NCBI RefSeq assembly: GCF_018135625.1
Contig: NZ_CP073078.1
Coordinates: forward strand, 1,892,501 to 1,956,500
DNA: 64,000 nt
Origin: Phenylobacterium montanum
Lineage (GTDB): Bacteria > Pseudomonadota > Alphaproteobacteria > Caulobacterales > Caulobacteraceae
Direction: 5' to 3'
Shown here piece by piece: positions 1 to 8,035 of the stretch. Positions within the stretch are counted from its first letter, which is position 1. Each line of letters opens with the position of its first letter. Below the pieces are notes generated by a model. It saw only the letters and a list, made by a program, of their open reading frames with translations, did no database searches and was not told the origin of the DNA. The position numbers and the translations under genes were made by a program.

Positions 1-95
1 GAATGCAGCAGCGCGGCCGCGGCGGCCATGGTTTCGTCTGGCGACGCGGTGAAGACAAGGTCGCCCTTGTCCTTCAAGATCTGGGATACCAGCAC
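1..95 (-). CDS. CBS-domain protein, N-terminal fragment
   Basis: This is the first 31 codons of a gene that leaves the window at its left edge. The translation begins M-LVSQILKDKGD and continues FTASPDETMAAAAALL, which is the usual start of a CBS domain: an ILK.KG lead followed by a helix that begins with a pattern like P-x-x-T. CBS pairs bind adenine nucleotides and regulate other domains, but nothing more specific can be said from the fragment. The start is taken as GTG at 95 because GGAGG lies seven bases upstream. Single-domain CBS proteins with this opening are common in alphaproteobacteria (family knowledge). The next gene, the rhomboid, ends 78 bases upstream on the same strand, so the two could be cotranscribed. 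Confidence 0.6.
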   Translation of the reverse strand, partial: MLVSQILKDKGDLVFTASPDETMAAAAALLH

Positions 96-172
96 TGGCG
101 TTCCTCCCACCTTTGCCGTTGGACGGGAAGCCTCCCTCAGAACCGCTGTATTGGCAATTCCCTATGCCGTGA

Positions 173-829
173 TCAGTTCCGGCCCATCAGGCGGAGCATC
201 GGCCCGAGCAGAAGAAGGCCGGCGAAGTACCCGCCGAGATGGGCTTCCCAGGCCATGGGCGCCCCGCCCGATCCCGGCGCCCAGCCGACGAAAACCAGGC
301 CGAAGATGACGTTGATGATGATCCAGGACAGCGCCATGGACACCACCGGCCGGCTGCGGAACGGCGCCAGATCCCACCCGCCGCTCATCAGCCGCGAGGT
401 CGCGCCCATAAAGCCGGCGAAGGCGCCGGAAGCGCCGACGGCCGCCGCCTCATCGTTCCAGTGCGCTGCGACGAAGGCGAGCCCGGAAATGGCGCCGCAC
501 AGAAGATAGAAGGCGAAGAAGCCGGCGACGCCCTTGAGATCGACGCCCATACGGCGCGCGACCGGGCTGGCGAAGGCCAGGCCAAAGCCCGCATTGACCA
601 GGGCGTGGGCCCAGCCGCCATGCAGGAACAGCGAGGTGAACAGCACCTCGTACCGGCCCGCCCGCACGGCCTGGGCGCTTAGCACGTGGCCCTCGACCCA
701 TCCGGCCGGGACGAGATGCGCCTGGGCGAAATAGGCGACAAGAATTGCGCCGATCAGGGCGAGGACCGGCCAGGGGGCCTGAAACACCGGCTCTCTGGCT
801 TCACTGGTCAATCCATCCTCCCTGAGCAT
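173..829 (-). CDS. rhomboid family intramembrane serine protease
   Basis: This is a polytopic membrane protease that would cleave transmembrane substrates within the inner membrane. Numbered from the ATG at 829 (218 aa), it shows about six hydrophobic segments, the HGGWAHALVN motif with Asn79, the nucleophile motif GASG with Ser134, and the C-terminal AHLGGYFAG helix with catalytic His197. This is the Ser/His dyad and core layout of bacterial rhomboids. The start is uncertain. ATG at 829 has AGGA upstream, while a TTG at 811 has a stronger GGAGG, and an upstream ATG at 898 would add 23 unconvincing residues. It is divergent from the holdfast-anchor operon with a 179-base gap. Substrates are unknown. 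Identification is firm, the start less so. Confidence 0.88.
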   Translation of the reverse strand: MLREDGLTSEAREPVFQAPWPVLALIGAILVAYFAQAHLVPAGWVEGHVLSAQAVRAGRYEVLFTSLFLHGGWAHALVNAGFGLAFASPVARRMGVDLKGVAGFFAFYLLCGAISGLAFVAAHWNDEAAAVGASGAFAGFMGATSRLMSGGWDLAPFRSRPVVSMALSWIIINVIFGLVFVGWAPGSGGAPMAWEAHLGGYFAGLLLLGPMLRLMGRN

Positions 830-1008
830 CGCATCCTGGGCGTCGCATCGCGCGACGGCCCACAACCTTAGGCGCTGCGAATCGCCGACTTCCAACACCG
901 CTTAACCAAATCGCGACACCTTCAACGTTAAGGCTGAGGCGGGATTTACGCATTTGCAGACGATCTAGGCGAACGGCGGCCGGCCTGGAAGTGGGAGCGA
1001 GGATTCGA
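830..1008. promoter_or_regulatory. divergent promoter region, rhomboid gene / hfaABD
   Basis: This 179-base gap lies between two divergent genes and must carry both promoters. It contains TTAACCA at 902-908 and another TTAA at 928-931. TTAACCAT is a half-site of the cell-cycle regulator CtrA in Caulobacter (family knowledge), and hfa genes are cell-cycle timed there. The two TTAA elements are 22 bases apart, not the 7 needed for a full CtrA site, so only half-sites can be claimed. The hfaA ribosome site GCGAGG sits just before the ATG at 1009. Confidence 0.3.
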
Positions 1009-1428
1009 ATGGCGACCTTGGACATCGGGCGCGCCGTCCTGGCGTTGATCGCCCTGGCCGCGCCGTCGGCCGGGCTGGCCCAGACCATGTCGACCAATTC
1101 CGCGACCTTCAACGCCGGCTGGAACCGCACCACCGGTTCGGAGAACCGCGCCGTCGATCCCAGCATGGCCGACGCCAACGGCAACCTGGTCGTGGTCAAC
1201 GGCCTGATCCAGGGCGGGTCCTCGTCCAGCGCGTTCTCCAATGCCGGCGGCGCGGCGACGGCCTTCGCCGGGGTCGGCGGATCGGCGTCGGCCTCAGCGT
1301 CCGCCTCGGCCATCGGCAACAACCTGAACGTGGTCGTGCAGGGGAACAACAACACCGTGGTCGTCAATTCGACCCAGACCAATACCGGGAACGTCACCGC
1401 GACGACCTCGGCCAACGGAAACCCGTGA
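1009..1428 (+). CDS. hfaA: holdfast anchoring protein HfaA
   Basis: A small secreted protein of 139 aa with a clear signal peptide ending around ALAAPSAGLAQ. It is followed by a Ser/Ala/Gly/Asn-rich mature region with curli-subunit-like stretches such as VVVQGNNNTVVVN. In Caulobacter, HfaA polymerises on the stalk-pole surface and, with HfaB and HfaD, anchors the polysaccharide holdfast to the cell envelope. The ATG at 1009 is preferred over GTG at 991 because GAGG lies seven bases upstream and the signal peptide then starts cleanly. It is first in an hfaA-hfaB-hfaD run: its TGA overlaps the GTG start of hfaB, so translational coupling is likely. The gene order and the neighbouring CsgG-like protein make the assignment strong. 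Confidence 0.88.
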   Translation: MATLDIGRAVLALIALAAPSAGLAQTMSTNSATFNAGWNRTTGSENRAVDPSMADANGNLVVVNGLIQGGSSSSAFSNAGGAATAFAGVGGSASASASASAIGNNLNVVVQGNNNTVVVNSTQTNTGNVTATTSANGNP

Positions 1429-2483
1429 CCGCCATGTCCGCCGCTCCTTTCCGTTTGTCGCTGCTGAGCCGGGCCAAGCTGCCGGCGGTCGTCACCGCCT
1501 GCGCCATGGGGCTTTCGGCCTGCGTCTCGCCGGTGGCCGGCCCGGGCGGGCGCTATGCCGCGCCGATCGGCGACGCGCCGGTGACCTCCAACCCGACCCC
1601 CTATTCCGCCGCCCTGGTTTGCCTGGGCCAATACGCCCGGGCCAACCACAGGAATTCGCCGCGCATCGCGGTCGGGCGGATCAGCGACTACACCGGCAAG
1701 GAAGAGAGCGACGGTTCGGGTCGCAAGCTGACCCAGGGCGCCTCGCTGATGGCCATCTCGGCCCTGGCCAAGTCGGGCGCCAACCTCGTCGAGCGCTACG
1801 ACACCAGCGTCTCCGAGCTGGAGCTGAAATACGCCAACAACAAGCTGATCACCGACGCGGCCCAGCCGCCGCCGGGCGCGCCAACCGGGCCGAACGACTA
1901 TCGCCGGATCATGGCCGGTCAGGTGCCGGGCTCCGACTATTACCTCGTGGGCGGGATCACCGAGCTGAACTTCAATATCCGCTCTTCCGGCCTGGACGCC
2001 CAGGGCGGGCGGGTGACGACCACCGGCATCAAGGCCGAGCTGACCGGCCAGCTGTTCGTGATGAACATCGGCCTGGATCTCAGACTGGTCGACACCCGCA
2101 CCCTGCAGGTGGTGGACGTGATCAGCTATCAGAAGCAGATCATCGGCCGCCAGGTGGGCGTGGGCGTGTTCGACGTGCTGGGCGGCAATGTCTACAACGT
2201 CTCGGCCGGCGAAGGCGCCCTGGAGCCGATCCAGCTGGGCGTGCGCTCGGTGATCGAGCGGGCGGTGCTGGAGATGATGTCCAACCTCTACGGCGCCCCC
2301 GGCCCCGAGGTCTGCCTGCAGAACGGCGATCCCCTGGAAGGGCGGACCACCGGCGTCACCGGCGGCTATATCCCGGCCTACAACAACCTGGACCAGAACA
2401 ATGCGCAGACCCGCGAAGATCCTCGTCGCTGGGATCACGCTCATGATTCCGATGCTGCCCCCGCTGAGCGGAGTCGCTACTAG
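1425..2483 (+). CDS. hfaB: holdfast anchoring lipoprotein HfaB (CsgG family)
   Basis: A 352-aa CsgG-type outer-membrane secretion lipoprotein. The N-terminal signal ends in a lipobox, LSAC. The body carries the CsgG core: RIAVGRISDYTGK, a long conserved helix/strand region with YYLVGGITELNFN, LRLVDTRTLQVV and ISYQKQIIGRQVG, and a C-terminal IERAVLEMM helix. HfaB is needed for stability and export of HfaA and HfaD to the surface (established in Caulobacter). The GTG start at 1425 overlaps the hfaA stop as GTGA. The 3' end overlaps hfaD by 83 bases in another frame. The last 25 or so residues (DPRRWDHAHDSDAAPAERSRY) lie inside that overlap and may be lineage-specific. Confidence 0.92.
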   Translation: MTAMSAAPFRLSLLSRAKLPAVVTACAMGLSACVSPVAGPGGRYAAPIGDAPVTSNPTPYSAALVCLGQYARANHRNSPRIAVGRISDYTGKEESDGSGRKLTQGASLMAISALAKSGANLVERYDTSVSELELKYANNKLITDAAQPPPGAPTGPNDYRRIMAGQVPGSDYYLVGGITELNFNIRSSGLDAQGGRVTTTGIKAELTGQLFVMNIGLDLRLVDTRTLQVVDVISYQKQIIGRQVGVGVFDVLGGNVYNVSAGEGALEPIQLGVRSVIERAVLEMMSNLYGAPGPEVCLQNGDPLEGRTTGVTGGYIPAYNNLDQNNAQTREDPRRWDHAHDSDAAPAERSRY

Positions 2484-3642
2484 CCAGAGCACGCTGGACA
2501 ATGTCCAGGCTCAGTCCGGTGCAGTCGTTTCCGGCCAGACGCTGAACGTCGTCGACGTCTCGAATTCCACGGTCGGCACGACCACGGCCACCGGCAACGC
2601 CGTCTCCGGCGCGGTCGAGACCGGCAGCCTGGCGGTGCAGTCCAGCCAGAGCCTGACAGCCCCGGTCAGCGCCACCACGACCCTGAACGTGACCACCAAC
2701 GCCGGGGCCCAGACCTCGATCGCGACCGCAGCCACCGGCAATACCGGCGATGTGGGCAGCTATGGCGGCGGCGCCCTGACGGGGACCGTCACGCAGACGA
2801 TCGGCGCGGGCGGCTCGGTCACCGGCCTGAACGTGATCAACGCCACCAACGCCCAGACCGGCGCAATCTCGGCCAGCGTGCAGGCGATCGGCAACAGCCA
2901 GGGGATCGCGGTCAGCGACACCAGCGCGACCATGAGCGTGAACCAGGCCAACGCCGGGGCGACCATGGCCACCGGCGGCGTCAGCCTGATGTACACGCCT
3001 GGCGCGGCGGTCTCGAGTGCGACCTCGGTCTCCAACAACATCACCGGGACCGGTACGGGAAACGCCAGCCAGACCCTGACCTTGAGCCAGACCGCTTCGG
3101 GCGGGTCGACCGCCGAGCAGGACGCCTATCTGGGCAATGGCCAGTCGATCACCGGGGCGGCGACCGCCACCGGCAACAACACCTCGGTCAGCAACACCAA
3201 TGGCGGGCTGAGCGTGGTCGAAACCCAGTCGAACACCGGCTATGTGCAGGCCCAGGCCCAGGTCTCGGGCTACGAGTTCGGCTCGGGGGAGGCCGACGCC
3301 TATGCGGTCGGCAATTCGGCCCTGGTCGGCAACTACGGGCCGAGCCTGAGCCTGACCAGCACCCAGAACAACACCGGAAACGGCGCCTCGGCAGTCGCCA
3401 GCTACAGCGGCGCCAACGGCTACGACGCCTATTCCAGCGCCACGGTGATGGGCAATGCGGTGACCGGCTTCGCCTGCTCGGACTGCAACGGGACCCTGGC
3501 GGTGACCAACAGCCAGACCAACAGCGTGGCCCTGAGCGCGACCAGCCAGATCGACGTCGCCGCCTCGAACCGCTCGGTGACGGGAACCGCCACGGCGGTG
3601 GGCAACAACGCCACCTTCTATGTCAGCAAGCCAAGCCACTAG
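2401..3642 (+). CDS. hfaD: holdfast anchor surface protein HfaD
   Basis: A 413-aa secreted protein, almost entirely made of Ser/Thr/Asn/Gly/Ala-rich repeats with recurring modules such as TATGN, TQNNTGN and NAVTG. This suggests a beta-solenoid or curli-like adhesive fibre. HfaD in Caulobacter is a membrane-associated adhesin that forms the holdfast anchor with HfaA. The ATG at 2401 gives a good signal peptide (MRRPAKILVAGITLM...), although no clear ribosome site precedes it. An ATG at 2443 is possible but would shorten the signal. It shares 83 bases with hfaB, so it probably depends on coupled translation. A CxxC pair (CSDC) near the C-terminus is the only cysteine cluster. No hfaC-like ATPase follows. 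Confidence 0.88.
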   Translation: MRRPAKILVAGITLMIPMLPPLSGVATSQSTLDNVQAQSGAVVSGQTLNVVDVSNSTVGTTTATGNAVSGAVETGSLAVQSSQSLTAPVSATTTLNVTTNAGAQTSIATAATGNTGDVGSYGGGALTGTVTQTIGAGGSVTGLNVINATNAQTGAISASVQAIGNSQGIAVSDTSATMSVNQANAGATMATGGVSLMYTPGAAVSSATSVSNNITGTGTGNASQTLTLSQTASGGSTAEQDAYLGNGQSITGAATATGNNTSVSNTNGGLSVVETQSNTGYVQAQAQVSGYEFGSGEADAYAVGNSALVGNYGPSLSLTSTQNNTGNGASAVASYSGANGYDAYSSATVMGNAVTGFACSDCNGTLAVTNSQTNSVALSATSQIDVAASNRSVTGTATAVGNNATFYVSKPSH

Positions 3643-3731
3643 ATCATGTCGAATTCGACATGATCGACACCGATAAGTGGGAGCGGGTTGCGTGCGGAAA
3701 ACCGCTTCGCACTTTTCCTCAACCCGCTCCG
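3642..3731. repeat. palindromic intergenic element downstream of hfaD
   Basis: A perfect 24-base palindrome occupies 3642-3665 (ATCATGTCGAATTCGACATG core). It is followed by a nested hairpin in which GGAGCGGGTT near 3679-3688 pairs with AACCCGCTCC near 3722-3731 and GTGCG pairs with CGCAC inside. The architecture is that of a dispersed REP-like element. I recall similar CGGGTTGCGTGCGGAAAACC sequences between genes in Caulobacterales, but cannot verify this here. It may also act as the operon terminator. Confidence 0.6.
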
Positions 3732-3861
3732 AGCTTGGCCTGTACTGCGGCCCGCGCCCGATCGACGCGCTGTCGCCTCGGCCTAGATTTGGCCTTGTCC
3801 GCGCCTTAAGGGCGTGAACAACGTCACCGCCCCAGTATCCATACGGACCCAGGTTCCCTTC

Positions 3862-6813
3862 ATGATCCGACCCTCGCGCGCCGCCCTTCTGGCGAGCTGC
3901 GCCCTGGCCCTCTCGGCCTGCGGCACCTTCCATCACAAGCCGCCGCCGGCCCAGGCGAACGCCAGCGCCGGCGCGGAACGGCCCGCCGGATCGCATCACC
4001 TGTTCGCCAAACGCGGCGCGAAGGGCGCCGTTCCTGCGGCCAAGGCCCTCCGCGGCGCCGCGCCCGACAATGTGTGGGCCCAGACCTATGCCGGCCTGCC
4101 GCCAGACCCGGACATGCGTTTCGGGACCCTGCCCAACGGCCTGCGCTACGTGGTGATGAAGAACGCCACGCCGGGCGGGCAATCCTCGCTGCGCCTGCGC
4201 ATCGGCGCCGGCTCGCTGGAGGAGAACGACCAGCAGCAGGGCCTGGCGCACCTTCTGGAGCACATGGCCTTCAACGGCTCGACCCACGTGCCGGCCGGCG
4301 AGATGATCAAGATCCTGGAGCGGCACGGCCTGGCCTTCGGCGCCGACACCAACGCCTACACCTCGCAGGAAGAGACGGTCTACAAGCTGGACCTGCCCAA
4401 GTCGGACGCCGACACGGTCGACACCAGCCTGATGCTGCTGCGCGAGATCGGTGGCGAGCTGACCCTGGACCAGGGGGTGATGGACAATGAAAAGGGCGTG
4501 GTGCTGTCCGAGGAGCGGCTGCGCGACACCCCCGGCTATCGCCTGCTGAAGGAGAGCTTCGGCCAGACGCTGAAGGGCCAGTTGGTGGCGGACCGCTTCC
4601 CGATCGGCAAGGTCGAGGCGATCAAGGCCGCGACCCACAACCTTCTGGCCGACTATTACCGCCGCTGGTACCGCCCGGAGAACGCAGTGGTGGTGGCGGT
4701 CGGCGACTTCGACGCCGACGCCATGGAAGCCCAGATCAAGGCCAAGTTCGGCGACTGGCGGGGCGTCGGCCCGGCCGGGACCCGTCCGAACCTGGGCGCG
4801 CCGGAAAAGCGCGGGCCGGAAACGAAACTGGTCGCCCTGCCCGGCGCCACGCCCCTGGTGCAGCTGGCCTGGACCGCGCCGGTCGATCCGAGCCTGGACA
4901 GCGCCGCGCGCCGTCGCCGCGACCTGGTGGACAGCCTGGGCCTGGCGGTGCTGAACCGCCGGCTGGACCGGCTGGTGCGCTCGGAGAACCCGCCTTTTGT
5001 CGGCGCGGGCGCGGAACGTTCGGAGCTCTATCACTCGGCCAAGGTCACCTCGATCCGCGCCGCCGCCCGGCCGGGCGAATGGAAGGCCGCCCTGGACTCC
5101 ATGGTCGCCGAGCAGCGGCGGCTGGTGAAGTTCGGCGTCTCCCAAAGCGAGCTGGCGGCCGAGATCGACGGCCAGCGCGCGGTCCTGAAAGCGTCTGCCG
5201 AGGGCGCCAAGACCCGCACCACCCCCTCGATCGCCGACGACATCGTCGCCACCCTGAACTCGCCCGAGGTCGAGACCAGCCCGGCCGAGGACTTGGCCCT
5301 GTTCGAGGCGGCGGTGAAGACCATCACCCCGGCGGAGGTCAGCGCGGCCATGGCCAAGGCCTTTGGCGGCGACGGCCCCCTGGTGCTGACCAGCGTGACC
5401 GAGGCCAAGGACGGGGACCAGAAGGAACTGGCCGACGCCCTGACGGCGGCCGAAAAGGGGCCGGTGAGCGCGCCGGTGCTGCAGGCCGACCTGACCTGGC
5501 CCTATTATAGCTTCGGCCCCGTCGGCGAAGTGGCCGAGCAGACCGAGGTCGCCGACCTGGACACGGTGTTCGTGCGCTTCAAGAACGGCGTGCGCCTGAC
5601 GGTCAAGCCGACCAAGTTCCGCACCGACCAGATCCTGGTGCAGGCGCGGATCGGCCATGGCCTGCTGGACCTGCCGTCCGACCGCACCACGCCGGCCTGG
5701 GCCGCGGCCAGCGCCTTTCCCGAAGGCGGCCTGGGCAAGCTGACCGCCGAGGATGTCGACCAGGCCCTGCGCTCGCGCATCGTCGGGCGCAACTTCGCCA
5801 TCAGCGACAGCGCCTTTGTCGAGGCCGGGGCCACGCGGCCCGAGGACCTGGACGTCCAGCTGCAGCTCTTGGCCGCCCATGTCGCCGATCCGGGCTGGCG
5901 GCCGGAGGCCTTCCAGCGAATGAAGAGCGCGGCGCCGACCATACTGGACCAGCTGTCGGCCACGCCGGCCGGGGTGCTGAACCGCGACCTCGGCGGCCTG
6001 CTGCATGGCGGCGACAAGCGCTGGGGCTTCCCCGACGCCGCCGCCATCTCCGCCGAGACGCCCAAGGAGCTGCACGACCTTCTGGCCCAGCCCTTGTCCA
6101 GCGGCCCGATCGAGATCGTGGTGGTAGGCGACATCACCGTCGACAAGGCGATCGCCGCCGTGGCCTCGACCTTCGGCGCCCTGCCCCAGCGGGCCGACCT
6201 GACCGCGCCGAACCCGGCCCCGGTCAGCTTCCCGGCGGCGGACGCCAAGCCGCTGGTGCGCACCCACAAGGGCCGGGCCGACCAGGCGATCGGCTTCATC
6301 GCCTGGCCGACCGACGATTTCCTGAGCGACACCCAGCGCGCCCGCACGCTCAGCATCCTGGGCGAGGTGATGCAGCTGCGCGTCACCGACCAGCTGCGCC
6401 GGGCCGAAGGCGCCACCTATTCTCCATCGGCGGGCTCGAGCGTTTCGGATGTCTTCCCGCACTACGGCTACCTGTCGGTGCGGGTGGAAATTCCGCCGGC
6501 CAAGCTGGACGGCTTCTTCAAGGACGTGGACGCGATCGCAGCGGACCTGAGGACCAAGCCGGTCAGCGCCGACGAATTGGACCGGGCCAAGGGACCGGCG
6601 GTGGAATCGCTGCTGAAACGCCGTCAGACCAACGAATACTGGCTGACCGCCCTCGCTGGCGCCCAGTCCGACCCGCGCAAGCTGGCCGCGATCCGCACGT
6701 CAGAAGCGCAGCTGTCACGCGTCTCCGCCGCCGACGTGCAGGCCGCCGCCCAGACCTACCTGCTGGACGGCAAGGCCTGGAAGATGGAGGTCAAGCCGGC
6801 GGGTGCGATGTAG
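3862..6813 (+). CDS. M16 family zinc metallopeptidase lipoprotein
   Basis: A large 983-aa M16 (pitrilysin/insulinase) protease. The N-terminus is a lipoprotein signal with lipobox LSAC, so it is probably an outer-membrane or periplasmic lipoprotein. The first catalytic half carries the inverted zinc motif HLLEH (residues 130-134) and the downstream glutamate region NEKGVVLSEE that supplies the third ligand. The second half is the usual inactive M16_C-like partner, with RTHKGRADQAIGF and RRAEGATYSPS. The ATG at 3862 is chosen because it opens the signal peptide; an upstream start at 3814 would bury it. It stands alone between the hfa operon and a small secreted protein. Substrates are unknown; such proteins degrade peptides in the envelope (family knowledge). 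Confidence 0.9.
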   Translation: MIRPSRAALLASCALALSACGTFHHKPPPAQANASAGAERPAGSHHLFAKRGAKGAVPAAKALRGAAPDNVWAQTYAGLPPDPDMRFGTLPNGLRYVVMKNATPGGQSSLRLRIGAGSLEENDQQQGLAHLLEHMAFNGSTHVPAGEMIKILERHGLAFGADTNAYTSQEETVYKLDLPKSDADTVDTSLMLLREIGGELTLDQGVMDNEKGVVLSEERLRDTPGYRLLKESFGQTLKGQLVADRFPIGKVEAIKAATHNLLADYYRRWYRPENAVVVAVGDFDADAMEAQIKAKFGDWRGVGPAGTRPNLGAPEKRGPETKLVALPGATPLVQLAWTAPVDPSLDSAARRRRDLVDSLGLAVLNRRLDRLVRSENPPFVGAGAERSELYHSAKVTSIRAAARPGEWKAALDSMVAEQRRLVKFGVSQSELAAEIDGQRAVLKASAEGAKTRTTPSIADDIVATLNSPEVETSPAEDLALFEAAVKTITPAEVSAAMAKAFGGDGPLVLTSVTEAKDGDQKELADALTAAEKGPVSAPVLQADLTWPYYSFGPVGEVAEQTEVADLDTVFVRFKNGVRLTVKPTKFRTDQILVQARIGHGLLDLPSDRTTPAWAAASAFPEGGLGKLTAEDVDQALRSRIVGRNFAISDSAFVEAGATRPEDLDVQLQLLAAHVADPGWRPEAFQRMKSAAPTILDQLSATPAGVLNRDLGGLLHGGDKRWGFPDAAAISAETPKELHDLLAQPLSSGPIEIVVVGDITVDKAIAAVASTFGALPQRADLTAPNPAPVSFPAADAKPLVRTHKGRADQAIGFIAWPTDDFLSDTQRARTLSILGEVMQLRVTDQLRRAEGATYSPSAGSSVSDVFPHYGYLSVRVEIPPAKLDGFFKDVDAIAADLRTKPVSADELDRAKGPAVESLLKRRQTNEYWLTALAGAQSDPRKLAAIRTSEAQLSRVSAADVQAAAQTYLLDGKAWKMEVKPAGAM

Positions 6814-6843
6814 ATCATTGCCCCCACTTTGCGGGCGAGCCTC

Positions 6844-7260
6844 ATGACCAAGTTTGCCAGGTCTTTGATCTGCATGGTCCTCTTGGGTAGCTGGGCGGTC
6901 GTGTCCCAGCCAGCCCTGGGGGCCGCTCCTGCGGAACAGGAAGCAAGCTACAATATACCGATCGCGCTCATGGACTTCGGCGAAGATCACATTGTGATTC
7001 GCCTGAACAGCTCGACGCTTTGGGAAGGTGATGTCACGGGTAGAACCGAGGCGGAGCAGCAATTTGGCATGTCAAAGTCGATTACCGCTCGTCTTGCGCC
7101 TTGCGACAGCCTTTCTGTCAAAGGAAGGCACGTTACGATCGCGCGCAATTTTTGCGTCACCAGCAAGACAAGGGTCGTCCTCGTGGAAGGGGACTGGCGG
7201 CCTAAAGGACGCCGGAACCCCTACATAGAAGTCCGAGACCGCCCCCTGACCCTCGATTAG
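6844..7260 (+). CDS. hypothetical secreted protein
   Basis: A 138-aa protein with a signal peptide (hydrophobic LICMVLLGSWAVV, probable cleavage after ALGA). The mature part has two cysteines (APCDS and ARNFCVT) that could form a disulfide, and a beta-rich pattern. I do not recognise the family. The codon use and base composition are less GC-rich than in neighbouring genes, which hints at faster evolution or acquisition. It follows the M16 gene by about 30 bases on the same strand and could be cotranscribed. It ends 12 bases before the convergent cyclophilin gene. Confidence 0.6.
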   Translation: MTKFARSLICMVLLGSWAVVSQPALGAAPAEQEASYNIPIALMDFGEDHIVIRLNSSTLWEGDVTGRTEAEQQFGMSKSITARLAPCDSLSVKGRHVTIARNFCVTSKTRVVLVEGDWRPKGRRNPYIEVRDRPLTLD

Positions 7261-7272
7261 GCGCTCGCCCCT

Positions 7273-7878
7273 TCACCCCTTCTTTATGCTGATCGGGATC
7301 GGCGGGTCGAGGATCTGGCCGGCCATGGCGGGGTTCTTGGCCTTGCCGGGGGTCGGCAGGGCCAGGATCGCCTTGACCACGTCCATGCCCTGGGTCACCT
7401 GGCCGAAGGCGGCGTAGCCCTGGTTGTCGCCGGGGGCGCTGGGGTCGGCGTCCAAGAACGACGACGGGCCGATGCAGATGAAGAAGTCGACCCGGGCGGT
7501 GTTCAGGGCGCCGCGGGCCATGGACAGGGTCCCATCGACGTGTTTGAGCCCGGTCAGGGTCGTGCTCTCGTGCTTGATCGGCGGGAACAGCTTGGCGGTG
7601 TTGGTCGAAAGCCGCCCCTCGATCAGGCCGGTGTCGGGCGCGCCCTCGGTGCGCGAGGCGCGGAAGAAATTGGCCCCGTCGTGATTGCCCGCCGCGGCGT
7701 AGCGCAGGAAGTTGGCGCTGGTGAGGGGCGCCTTTTCGCTCTCCAGCTCGACGACGATGGTCCCGTGGCTGGTCTTCAGCGTCACCTGCGGCTTGGCCGT
7801 GTCGGCCAGCGCGGGCGCGGCGATCCAGGCCCCCGCCCCGGCCAGAAGGCCCCGCCGCCCGACCCTCAACGCGCCCAT
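7273..7878 (-). CDS. cyclophilin-type peptidyl-prolyl cis-trans isomerase, exported
   Basis: A 201-aa cyclophilin that catalyses prolyl cis-trans isomerisation. The N-terminus has a twin-arginine-like signal (GRRGLLAGAG) followed by a hydrophobic segment and ALADTA, so the enzyme is likely periplasmic. The core shows TSHGTIVVELESEKAP, TSANFLRYA and GANFFRAS, but the usual FHR and GGD..GG segments are altered (FFRAS; GLIEGRL), as in divergent bacterial cyclophilins. FFICIG and FGQVTQGMDVV are typical later motifs. It is a single-gene unit convergent with the small secreted protein. The function is sound; whether it is fully active cannot be judged. Confidence 0.87.
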   Translation of the reverse strand: MGALRVGRRGLLAGAGAWIAAPALADTAKPQVTLKTSHGTIVVELESEKAPLTSANFLRYAAAGNHDGANFFRASRTEGAPDTGLIEGRLSTNTAKLFPPIKHESTTLTGLKHVDGTLSMARGALNTARVDFFICIGPSSFLDADPSAPGDNQGYAAFGQVTQGMDVVKAILALPTPGKAKNPAMAGQILDPPIPISIKKG

Positions 7879-8035
7879 GGCTGTCGCTCCCTCGCCGCTT
7901 CCTCAAGCCGACTTTCGCGCGACCGGGGGTTTTGGCAAGGGGCGAAGCGCGCGCCTCAACATGAGCCCCTTTTAACGTGCGCCGAGCTCGGCTGCTGGCC
8001 TAGCGTCGCCCCCAGAGTGATTTGCAGGGGCTGAC

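Noticed and set aside
902-931. A full CtrA site upstream of hfaA
   Set aside because: Two TTAA elements exist, but they are 22 bases apart rather than 7, so only half-sites can be noted.
2356-6462. A very long minus-strand open frame (1368 codons) opposite hfaD and the M16 gene
   Set aside because: It is a high-GC shadow of the two real plus-strand genes: repetitive Gly/Arg/Val-rich, without a signal or any motif, and the plus strand has clear catalytic motifs.
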